Source: an uncultured Ruminococcus sp.
GTDB lineage: Bacteria; Bacillota_A; Clostridia; Oscillospirales; Ruminococcaceae
Direction of reading: 5' to 3'
Assembly (NCBI GenBank): GCA_937880065.1
Contig: CALFMA010000561.1
Span: forward strand, 1-5,427
Length of the DNA: 5,427 nucleotides
This document shows, in pieces, positions 1 through 5,342 of this stretch. The notes beneath the pieces were generated by a model. The model had not been told where the DNA came from, ran no database searches, and saw only the letters and a program-made list of their open reading frames with translations. Numbering within the stretch: position 1 is the first letter of the stretch; every line of letters begins with the position of its first letter. The position numbers were made by a program, and so were the translations under genes.

Positions 1-785
1 ATAACTGCTGCCCCGAAAATCACACAGCTGACAGCAAATGCCCTTTTGTTCTCAATGGCCTCAGAGGGCTGAGGATAGCTGACTGCCGCTCCTGTGTTAT
101 TATTCTTTGACAGCTCCTTGCGGAAGCAGAAATAGAAATAAAATACAATAAACACCATTGAAATCAATGCAATCACACCGGTATTGGTAACAAAATCCGA
201 AAAGCTGTATCCTAAGGAAGTACCGATGATAATGTTGGGCGGGTCACCGCACATTGTAGCTGAACCGCCAAGATTAGCACAGAATACCTCAGCAAGAATC
301 ATGGGGATTGGATTGAATTTGAGAAGCTGAGCAAGCTCAATTGTAACTGCTGCAAGGAACATAATAACGGTGATACTGTCAATGAACATTGAAAGAACAG
401 CAGACATAATCATAAATGTAATAAATATCGGTATAGTTTTGCACTTTACGAGGAAAGCGATTTTCATACAGAGCCAGCGGAAAAATCCTGCCTTAGCCAT
501 ACCCTCAACCATAACCATCATACCAGCGATGAATACGATAGTTGCCCAGTTGATACCTTTGCTTTCGCTTTCAGGAACCTGATACCAGAAATCTGATTTT
601 GCGAAATCCTTGATAGCAAGGATATTCCAGATTGATTTGCCGTCCCTCAGACAGATGCCGAATACCACAACAAGTGTGAGAATACCGCTTCCGAGGGTAA
701 CTAAGTGTCGTTCGATTTTGTCAAGCACGATAAGTACGAACATCGCCAGGAATATTATCACAGCGAATATCTGTGCTGCTAACAT
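1..785 (-). CDS. SLC13/ArsB/NhaD-type permease, N-terminal part (cut by the window edge)
   Basis: The reverse strand reads open from ATG at 785-783 to the left edge, giving 261 codons of an integral membrane protein that begins MLAAQIFAVIIFLAMF. A perfect GGAGGT ribosome binding site lies 7 nt before the ATG, which fixes the start. Hydrophobic segments fall near residues 2-21, 29-46, 79-97, 117-147, 160-170, 199-221 and 249-261. The family signature NLGGSATMCGDPPNIIIG is at residues 171-188. An earlier motif, MFIDSITVIMF (133-143), matches the place where ArsB/P-protein relatives carry FLDN-type residues; here Asn is replaced by Ser137. Known members of this superfamily (ArsB arsenite permease, NhaD Na+/H+ antiporter, SLC13 carboxylate/sulfate transporters) have about 420-450 residues, so roughly 160 are missing, probably only because of the window boundary. 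The substrate cannot be told from this half; no arsenic genes are adjacent, so arsB is not assigned. Confidence 0.87.
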   Translation of the reverse strand, partial: MLAAQIFAVIIFLAMFVLIVLDKIERHLVTLGSGILTLVVVFGICLRDGKSIWNILAIKDFAKSDFWYQVPESESKGINWATIVFIAGMMVMVEGMAKAGFFRWLCMKIAFLVKCKTIPIFITFMIMSAVLSMFIDSITVIMFLAAVTIELAQLLKFNPIPMILAEVFCANLGGSATMCGDPPNIIIGTSLGYSFSDFVTNTGVIALISMVFIVFYFYFCFRKELSKNNNTGAAVSYPQPSEAIENKRAFAVSCVIFGAAV

Positions 786-897
786 AAAAAAGACCTCCAT
801 TTTAATATAGGTATTTCCTATATAATTTATGTATGCTGCACCGCCAATTAACCCCCGATTTATTTTACTCAGGAGTTACTTGGTGAAGCAACACCAA
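786..897 (-). promoter_or_regulatory. Structured 5' leader of the permease mRNA (candidate cis-regulatory RNA)
   Basis: From the predicted transcription start (about 897) to the ATG is roughly 110 nt, long for a simple leader. Read on the minus strand it can form: hairpin A, TTGGTG (897-892) with CACCAA (885-880), 6-nt loop; hairpin B, TAACTCCT (878-871) with GGGGGTTA (856-849), 8 pairs including G-T, 14-nt loop; and hairpin C, CCTATAT-type arms 823-817 with 811-805, 5-nt loop, just before the ribosome binding site. An alternative pairing, GTGTTGC (894-888) with GCAGCAT (839-833), encloses hairpin B and excludes hairpin A. Mutually exclusive pairings upstream of a transporter gene suggest a riboswitch-like leader. 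I do not recognise any known riboswitch consensus, and no intrinsic terminator is visible, so any control would act at translation or through a protein. Confidence 0.4.
793..798 (-). promoter_or_regulatory. Ribosome binding site of the permease gene
   Basis: On the minus strand this reads GGAGGT, a full match to the anti-Shine-Dalgarno sequence, with 7 nt to the ATG. It decides the start of the permease gene. A perfect 7-bp inverted repeat (805-811 with 817-823) lies a few bases upstream. Confidence 0.85.
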
Positions 898-902
898 ATG
901 TG

Positions 903-931
903 ATTATAGCACAATTTTCGCCGAAATGCAA
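903..931 (-). promoter_or_regulatory. Sigma-A promoter of the permease gene
   Basis: On the minus strand TTGCAT (931-926) and TATAAT (908-903) are separated by exactly 17 bp, and the -10 box is preceded by TGC, giving an extended -10. The expected start is about position 897, where the first leader hairpin begins. Confidence 0.83.
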
Positions 932-1117
932 GGAAAAAATTGATTTTTCGCATTTTCTACTTATTGACTTTATTTAATACGATTTTATTATGATTTATGT
1001 TCATTTTGTGTATAAAAAGAGAAGTATTTCTCGATTTATATATTCCATTATCACTTCATATACACTAAATTATCACCAAATAAAAAGTGAGACGTAAGAA
1101 AAAATACAGGTTTCCTC
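932..1117. other. AT-rich spacer between divergent promoters
   Basis: Together with the leaders and promoters on either side, this fills the 455-bp gap between the permease and the exchanger. It is very AT-rich with stops in all frames I followed, and I see no gene, RNA fold or repeat in it. A weak plus-strand promoter-like pair, TTGACT (964-969) and TATTAT (986-991) with a 16-bp spacer, could be a secondary start for the exchanger gene, but it is much poorer than the promoter at 1118-1146. Confidence 0.5.
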
Positions 1118-1146
1118 TTGAAATTTATGCAATTATATGGTATAAT
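1118..1146 (+). promoter_or_regulatory. Sigma-A promoter of the sodium/calcium exchanger gene
   Basis: TTGAAA (1118-1123) and TATAAT (1141-1146) are separated by 17 bp, with TGG directly before the -10 box. The expected start is near 1152, giving a leader of about 88 nt. That leader contains an imperfect hairpin: CTGT (1158-1161) with ACAG (1207-1210) and CAAG (1163-1166) with CTTG (1201-1204). No known leader motif is recognised. Confidence 0.85.
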
Positions 1147-1240
1147 TGAAAAAGTTTCTGTTCAAGTTTTTCTGACAATTTTCGGCGGTTTGATGAATGA
1201 CTTGTGACAGTAATAAAAATGAAAAAAGGGGTTATTAAGT

Positions 1241-2164
1241 ATGATGTATGTAATTCTGATAGTGGGCTTTGTCCTGCTTATCAAAGGTGCCGATTTTTTT
1301 GTTGAGGGAAGCTCTGCCGCCGCAAAGCTTTTCAAAATTCCTCCGCTTATTATCGGTCTGACAGTTGTTTCAATGGGTACAAGCCTTCCGGAAGCTTCTG
1401 TAAGTATCAGCGCTTCATTGGCTGGTAAAAATGAGCTTGCTGTAAGTAATGCCGTTGGCTCAAATATTTTCAACCTTATGGTTGTATGCGGTGTATGTGC
1501 TGCTATTTGTCCTCTTGCTATCAATAAGGACACGCTGAAACGTGACTTCCCGATTTCTATTGCAGCTGCGGGACTTCTTATGGGACTTGGTGCTTTGGGT
1601 GCATCTGTAGGTCATCTTGAAGGTGTAATTCTCCTTGCAGTATTTGCAGGGTTCCTTTATCTTATGGTTGCATCTGCTAAAAAGGCAAGACAGGAAGCAG
1701 AAGATGAATACAAGGCAATGCCTGTGTGGAAAATTCTCGTTTACGTTGTTGCAGGTGCTGCGGCAATTGTTGTAGGCGGTAAAATGGTTGTTAGCGGTGC
1801 TACTGATATTGCAAAGTCATTCGGAATGTCAGAAAACCTTATTGGTATGACTATTGTTGCATTTGGTACAAGCCTTCCCGAACTCGTTACATCAGTTGTT
1901 GCGGCTCGTAAAAAGGAAGTTGATATGGCTGTAGGAAATGTTGTAGGTTCAAACATTTTCAACATTCTGTTTGTACTTGGTGCGGCTGCTGCAATTTCTC
2001 CCATTGTGTTCTCAATGGAAAATATCATCGACTCAGCTGTTCTTATTGTAATGTCAGCACTCGTAATGCTTATGTGCTATAAGAAAAAGGAACTTTCAAG
2101 ACTTCACGGCTGGATTATGCTTGCATTGTATGCAGGTTACACAGCATATATCTTTGTAAGATAA
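1241..2164 (+). CDS. Calcium/sodium antiporter (CaCA superfamily, YrbG/CaxA type)
   Basis: This is a 307-residue cation exchanger of the cytoplasmic membrane, expected to exchange Ca2+ for Na+ (or H+). It shows the internal duplication of the superfamily: repeat 1 has GTSLPE (46-51) and GSNIFN (73-78); repeat 2 has GTSLPE (209-214) and GSNIFN (236-241). Glu51 and Glu214 match by motif spacing the ion-binding glutamates E54 and E213 of the archaeal NCX_Mj structure; the positions of its N81 and D240 are Asn78 and Asn241. Between the halves is a charged loop (146-158, KKARQEAEDEYKA). About ten hydrophobic helices fit the family, and the length is typical. The ATG at 1241 has a purine-rich AAAAAAGGGG (1222-1231) 9 nt upstream; the adjacent ATG at 1244 is a possible alternative. 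It has its own promoter and is followed by a hairpin terminator, so it is probably monocistronic. Substrate preference is inferred from the family only. Confidence 0.95.
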   Translation: MMYVILIVGFVLLIKGADFFVEGSSAAAKLFKIPPLIIGLTVVSMGTSLPEASVSISASLAGKNELAVSNAVGSNIFNLMVVCGVCAAICPLAINKDTLKRDFPISIAAAGLLMGLGALGASVGHLEGVILLAVFAGFLYLMVASAKKARQEAEDEYKAMPVWKILVYVVAGAAAIVVGGKMVVSGATDIAKSFGMSENLIGMTIVAFGTSLPELVTSVVAARKKEVDMAVGNVVGSNIFNILFVLGAAAAISPIVFSMENIIDSAVLIVMSALVMLMCYKKKELSRLHGWIMLALYAGYTAYIFVR

Positions 2165-2225
2165 GGGAACCTCTAAAAACCTCCCTCATGGCTTGACGCT
2201 CGTGTTCCGGTTTTTAGAGAACCCC
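2165..2225. repeat. Long inverted repeat between convergent genes
   Basis: Arms CTCTAAAAACC (2171-2181) and GGTTTTTAGAG (2209-2219) are perfectly complementary over 11 bp. An outer GGG (2165-2167) can pair with CCC (2222-2224) across a small internal loop. The 27-nt apical loop contains a short CATG/CGTG stem around GGCTTGACGCT (2190-2200). The element begins directly after the exchanger stop codon. There is no T-run after it, so it is not a canonical terminator on its own; it could be a 3' mRNA-stabilising hairpin or a dispersed intergenic repeat. Confidence 0.7.
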
Positions 2226-2236
2226 ATAATAAAATT

Positions 2237-2270
2237 AACTCCCGAGGCTCGACGCTTCGGGAGTTTTTTT
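2237..2270 (+). terminator. Intrinsic terminator, probably bidirectional
   Basis: AACTCCCGA (2237-2245) and TCGGGAGTT (2257-2265) form a 9-bp stem, extendable by three pairs into the loop GGCTCGACGCT (2246-2256), followed by seven T residues (2264-2270). It terminates the exchanger transcript. On the opposite strand the same hairpin is followed by a T-rich stretch, so it probably also stops the convergent LRR transcript ending at 2276. Confidence 0.92.
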
Positions 2271-2275
2271 GTAAG

Positions 2276-3979
2276 TTATTGCAAATAGAATTCTATTAAA
2301 AAGTCGGAATATTCCTTGGGGAGTTTATCGCATATTTTCTCAGCGTAGTTCTGTTTCATATGCAGATAATTTTCGTAAAAAGCTCTGTCGGGGAAAAGTT
2401 CCGCACTGCTTCTCAGAACATCAACTGCAAGCATAATTTTATTTTTCCTGCTAAGCTGTATATGCTTTTTTCTTGACCAGTAGAAACAATTTGAATAGCT
2501 GTCGATATTTTCGCAGAAAACCTGCTTAAAAATTCCGCTGTCAAAAAATTCGTATCTGCCCTTTTTAATTCTGCCCGAAAATGCATTCAGCAGTTGCTCG
2601 TGGGCGGCTGAATGAAAGCCTTCGCAGGGGATATAGACGAATTTTCCGTTGAATTCCACCTTGTGAAGATTATAACAGGTATTTCTGAATAATCTGCCCT
2701 CACCATAGAGCCTGTCAATTGAAAAACTCTGCAAATTCCAGCCGGATACTGCATTTTCGCAAAATCGTACAGGCTTATCCGACATTAATAACAGACTTTT
2801 TGTCTGAAAATTATTAAGAGAAAAAGCAGGCAGTTTATCGGAATTAATCTGTATTATTTCTGTGCCGTAATCATCGGAAATAACATCAAAAATCCCTTTA
2901 TATTTCGTTCCGTCAGCATATTTTGCATTTACAAAGTCGGGAAAATAAATGTGTGAATTTTCGGGCATTACAAAATTGCATATGGGGTATGAGCTGATAA
3001 TTCCGTGTTCATTTCTTTTTAAATGAATAGAATTTTCGTCTGTTTTCACTCTGCCGCATTCCGAAAAATCAAGAGTACAGCCGCTTGCAACGGAGTTTTT
3101 GCCCATATATACCGTTGTGCCTTGGGGGAATTTCACTTTGACTAATCTTCCCACAAGTGCAATATTGTAGTCGGAATTGCAGGAGTTCTGATTGTCCGAA
3201 TAGGGGAAAAGGATAAGGGCGGAATTATGATGCAAGGGTGTTCCTCTCAACGCACTTCCGTCAAATAATCGGAAATCCTGCTGAATATTTTTTTCAAAAA
3301 AGAAATTTTCAAGACCGCTGTGAGCAAAAGCATCTTCCCCTATATCGCAGCAGGGAGCAATAATATTGGTCAGATTTCGGCAGCTTTCAAATGCGGAATT
3401 GCCGATTTTTTCAAGGGTATTTGGCAGATGAACGGAATTAAGATTATCACAGCATCTGAAAGCGTTATTGCTGATTATTTTCACACCTTCTGCAAAGGTT
3501 ACTTTTTTAATATCAGAACATTCAAAAGCTCCCGTGCCGATTTTTCTTATGGTATCGGGAATTTCCACGGTTATAATATTTTTTCTGTTGAAAACTTCTT
3601 TTCCTATTTCATTTACAATAAATCCGTCTATTTCGGCAGGGAGTGTTATGTCTTGGCTTTTCCCTGTATATCGGGTAATTCTCAGACAGTTGTTAGATTT
3701 ACGCTTATAGTGCCAACCCATTTTATAAGCCTGTTCCTTGTTGAGGCTTACACGCTGAACTTCCACAGGCTTATTTTCTGTGAATTGTATAATGTGAATT
3801 TCAGCATTTTTCTGCGTTTCCACAGGTTTAATGGCGGATTTCGGCATTTCAATTACTTCAACGTCACTTTTGAAAGGATAGTCTTCCTCTGCAAGAATAG
3901 GTGTATATGTATCATTTTCAGCATTTTTCTTTGCATTAGTATTTTTTAATGCAGCGGATAATTTATTCAGAATTTTCAT
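2276..3979 (-). CDS. BspA-like leucine-rich-repeat protein (LRR_5 type), no signal peptide
   Basis: This is a 567-residue protein. The N-terminus (1-75) is polar, rich in Lys, Asn and Glu, with no hydrophobic export signal or membrane helix. Residues 85-118 (YKMGWHYKR through RITRYTG and ITLPAEIDG) match the lead-in usual before BspA/TpLRR repeats. Five repeat units of 21-23 residues follow at about 122-230, marked by the recurring IGxxAF core with Phe at 130, 152, 174, 197 and 218. Residues 231-470 hold more divergent, repeat-like strands, for example LFRNTCYNLHKVEF (430-443). The C-terminus (508-567) is a charged helical region (LAVDVLRSSAELFP, then YENYLHMKQNYAEKI). AGAGGTG (3990-3984) sits just before the ATG and supports the start. 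BspA-like LRRs are generally binding scaffolds and many are secreted or surface proteins; this one looks cytoplasmic. Its partner is unknown. No clear promoter was found. Confidence 0.87.
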   Translation of the reverse strand: MKILNKLSAALKNTNAKKNAENDTYTPILAEEDYPFKSDVEVIEMPKSAIKPVETQKNAEIHIIQFTENKPVEVQRVSLNKEQAYKMGWHYKRKSNNCLRITRYTGKSQDITLPAEIDGFIVNEIGKEVFNRKNIITVEIPDTIRKIGTGAFECSDIKKVTFAEGVKIISNNAFRCCDNLNSVHLPNTLEKIGNSAFESCRNLTNIIAPCCDIGEDAFAHSGLENFFFEKNIQQDFRLFDGSALRGTPLHHNSALILFPYSDNQNSCNSDYNIALVGRLVKVKFPQGTTVYMGKNSVASGCTLDFSECGRVKTDENSIHLKRNEHGIISSYPICNFVMPENSHIYFPDFVNAKYADGTKYKGIFDVISDDYGTEIIQINSDKLPAFSLNNFQTKSLLLMSDKPVRFCENAVSGWNLQSFSIDRLYGEGRLFRNTCYNLHKVEFNGKFVYIPCEGFHSAAHEQLLNAFSGRIKKGRYEFFDSGIFKQVFCENIDSYSNCFYWSRKKHIQLSRKNKIMLAVDVLRSSAELFPDRAFYENYLHMKQNYAEKICDKLPKEYSDFLIEFYLQ

Positions 3980-3983
3980 ATTT

Positions 3984-3990
3984 CACCTCT
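3984..3990 (-). promoter_or_regulatory. Ribosome binding site of the LRR gene
   Basis: The minus strand reads AGAGGTG, with the GAGG core 6 nt before the ATG at 3979-3977. It supports this start over internal ones. Upstream on the minus strand I find no convincing promoter; TATTAT (4054-4049) overlaps the -10 box of the divergent gene but has a poor -35. Confidence 0.8.
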
Positions 3991-4024
3991 TTAAATAGTT
4001 GGGTAAGACGGTTTTGGTTGATGC

Positions 4025-4053
4025 TTGAAATACAAAGCCATTTGTGATATAAT
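4025..4053 (+). promoter_or_regulatory. Sigma-A promoter of the orphan membrane protein gene
   Basis: TTGAAA (4025-4030) and TATAAT (4048-4053) are separated by 17 bp, with TGA directly before the -10 box. The expected start is near 4060, only a few bases before the ribosome binding site, so the leader is only about 15-17 nt. Confidence 0.85.
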
Positions 4054-4061
4054 ATGAGCAT

Positions 4062-4070
4062 AAGGGGGGG
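4062..4070 (+). promoter_or_regulatory. Ribosome binding site with a seven-G tract, deciding a TTG start
   Basis: AAGGGGGGG (seven G residues, 4064-4070) lies 6 nt before TTG at 4077. The good spacing selects the TTG over the later ATG at 4113, which has no comparable site. A G-run this long is unusual in such AT-rich DNA. Confidence 0.75.
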
Positions 4071-4076
4071 ATTAAA

Positions 4077-5090
4077 TTGAATCACAACAAAAAACAATGC
4101 GGAACTGTGGTGATGAATCCTATTGTGCCTATTTTGGGTGCGATTGGGCTGATCGGCTTTGGTATCTTTCTCGGCATTTCAGTAAATTCTGGTTCAGGAA
4201 TACTTGCATATGCCTTTTGTGGGATTTTTTTGCTTCTTTCGCTGTTTATGCTTTTGACTATCAATCAGAGAATCGACTACACTTCTAAAGATTTCATATA
4301 CAGAGATATGTTTTGTATCAAACATCACTATGAATACGCTCAGATAAAGAAAATCAAATATGGCAAAGATGTGGTAATCTATGTGGGGCATAGAATCATT
4401 TTTATGGATTCTATGGCAACCAATGGGAAAAAGTTTGCAAGGATAGCAGGACAGTATGCTCCTAAGGCGGAATTCATTACTGACAAAGAGAAATCCATTA
4501 ATAATCATGATTCGAAATTGTTTAATGGAAATATAAGAAATCCCAGAGAATTTATTTTTATCTATGTTTTGATTGGACTATTGCCTGTTTGCTTATCAAT
4601 ATTTATTATCGCAATCACAAAGGAAGTCAATCTAAGTGAGCTTAATAAGCAATCTGCCATAATTTCATCTTATAACTTTGATATGCACGAGGATTCATCC
4701 GATAGGCTTTCTATAAGAATTGACGGAAATGAAAAGTGCTTTGTCACTTGGAAAATGAGTGAATCCTCAGAAAAATATGCGGACTTTACCGAAAAGGCAG
4801 CACAAAACAAAGAATTTGATATTTACTACTTAAAAGCTGATGAAAACGAGGGAGAGGTGCGTATTTATCAGATGCAATGCGGAGATACGACATACATATC
4901 TATTGAGGACGAAAACAAAGATAATCGTGAAACGAGAGCTGTTGGTTTGATATGTGCTTTTGTGATACTTCTTGTATGGCTTCTCTATGTCGCTGTATCA
5001 ACCTATGTAATGTGTAATGCTGAGCGATTCCCGAATTTAATAAAATTATTTGTAAAACCCAGCTATATCATATCAAATAAGAAAAAATGA
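4077..5090 (+). CDS. Orphan four-helix membrane protein with a PH-like cytoplasmic segment
   Basis: I do not recognise this 337-residue protein. It starts at TTG, and the assignment rests on the well-placed ribosome binding site and promoter. Hydrophobic segments are at about 14-35, 41-61, 158-180 and 289-311. The first two form a hairpin. Between helices 2 and 3, residues 65-130 alternate short strands (RIDYTSKDFIYRD, YEYAQIKKIKYGKDVVIYV, HRIIFMD) in a way that resembles bacterial PH-like domains attached to membrane hairpins. Between helices 3 and 4 is an acidic region (181-288) with beta-rich stretches such as RLSIRIDGNEKCFVTW and EVRIYQMQCGDTTYISIEDE. By the positive-inside rule (KKK at the C-terminus, Lys-rich 65-130) the first region would be cytoplasmic and the second extracytoplasmic. 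It is preceded by its own promoter, and I see no strong terminator between its stop and the downstream RNA promoter. Function unknown; a signalling or stress role would be a guess. Confidence 0.8.
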   Translation: MNHNKKQCGTVVMNPIVPILGAIGLIGFGIFLGISVNSGSGILAYAFCGIFLLLSLFMLLTINQRIDYTSKDFIYRDMFCIKHHYEYAQIKKIKYGKDVVIYVGHRIIFMDSMATNGKKFARIAGQYAPKAEFITDKEKSINNHDSKLFNGNIRNPREFIFIYVLIGLLPVCLSIFIIAITKEVNLSELNKQSAIISSYNFDMHEDSSDRLSIRIDGNEKCFVTWKMSESSEKYADFTEKAAQNKEFDIYYLKADENEGEVRIYQMQCGDTTYISIEDENKDNRETRAVGLICAFVILLVWLLYVAVSTYVMCNAERFPNLIKLFVKPSYIISNKKK

Positions 5091-5111
5091 CAATTACACC
5101 TATAGCCACAC

Positions 5112-5162
5112 TTTCGCCAAATCCTGCCAATTTTTATATGACACTAACCATATTTAGCGAAA
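5112..5162. repeat. Imperfect inverted repeat upstream of the RNA promoter
   Basis: TTTCGCCAAAT (5112-5122) and ATTTAGCGAAA (5152-5162) pair at 10 of 11 positions, with 29 bp between. The right arm ends two bases before the -35 box at 5165. It could be a weak terminator-like hairpin for the upstream gene, although no T-run follows, or an operator for the promoter. Neither is proven. Confidence 0.45.
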
Positions 5163-5164
5163 CA

Positions 5165-5193
5165 TTGACAATTTATTTTTTCTGTGGTATAAT
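5165..5193 (+). promoter_or_regulatory. Perfect consensus sigma-A promoter of the small RNA gene
   Basis: TTGACA (5165-5170) and TATAAT (5188-5193) are both exact consensus hexamers, 17 bp apart, with TGG immediately before the -10 box. This is the strongest promoter in the window and predicts transcription from about 5199-5201, exactly where the first helix of the RNA begins. Confidence 0.92.
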
Positions 5194-5207
5194 GTGATTG
5201 TCGGCAG

Positions 5208-5342
5208 ATGCCCTTAAGTATATCTGAATGTGGTTTTACCACCCGACAGCCCGTATATTTCAACGTAAGAAAAGCCGTCTGTCTGACGGAAAACGGACAG
5301 TTAAACTCTGCCAACGGGTATTTTAAAAATCTAAAAAACTGA
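5208..5342 (+). CDS. Possible 44-residue ORF inside the RNA gene (doubtful)
   Basis: ATG at 5208 opens a frame of 44 codons (starting MPLSISECGFTTRQP, ending NGYFKNLKN) that stops at TGA 5340-5342, inside the 5' arm of the terminator. It fills almost the whole transcript. Against coding: the ATG lies only about 8 nt after the predicted transcription start, there is no Shine-Dalgarno sequence, and the same bases form perfect helices. A frame of this length is not rare by chance. It is listed because genome annotators may call it a hypothetical protein. I favour RNA function, with a dual-function RNA as the alternative. Confidence 0.2.
   Translation: MPLSISECGFTTRQPVYFNVRKAVCLTENGQLNSANGYFKNLKN

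Noticed and set aside
1..785. Naming the permease arsB
   Set aside because: The shared signature is common to ArsB, NhaD, P-protein and SLC13 relatives; the FLDN-type motif is altered (FIDS) and no ars genes are nearby.
370..810. Two plus-strand open frames (370-582 and 610-810)
   Set aside because: Both are shadows of the permease gene, whose minus-strand frame has the family motif NLGGSATMCGDPPN, a perfect ribosome binding site and a promoter.
1162..2028. Minus-strand open frames antisense to the exchanger (1162-1533 and 1741-2028)
   Set aside because: They mirror the two duplicated alpha-repeats of the exchanger and have no start signals; the plus-strand gene is unambiguous.
3320..3949. 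209-codon plus-strand open frame antisense to the LRR gene
   Set aside because: It lies wholly inside the well-supported LRR gene on the opposite strand, has no ribosome binding site or promoter that I can see, and its Phe/Tyr/Ile-rich composition is what the complement of this gene would give.
4082..4508. Short open frames on both strands within the start of the orphan membrane protein gene
   Set aside because: They overlap the 337-residue frame, which alone has a promoter, ribosome binding site and plausible membrane topology.
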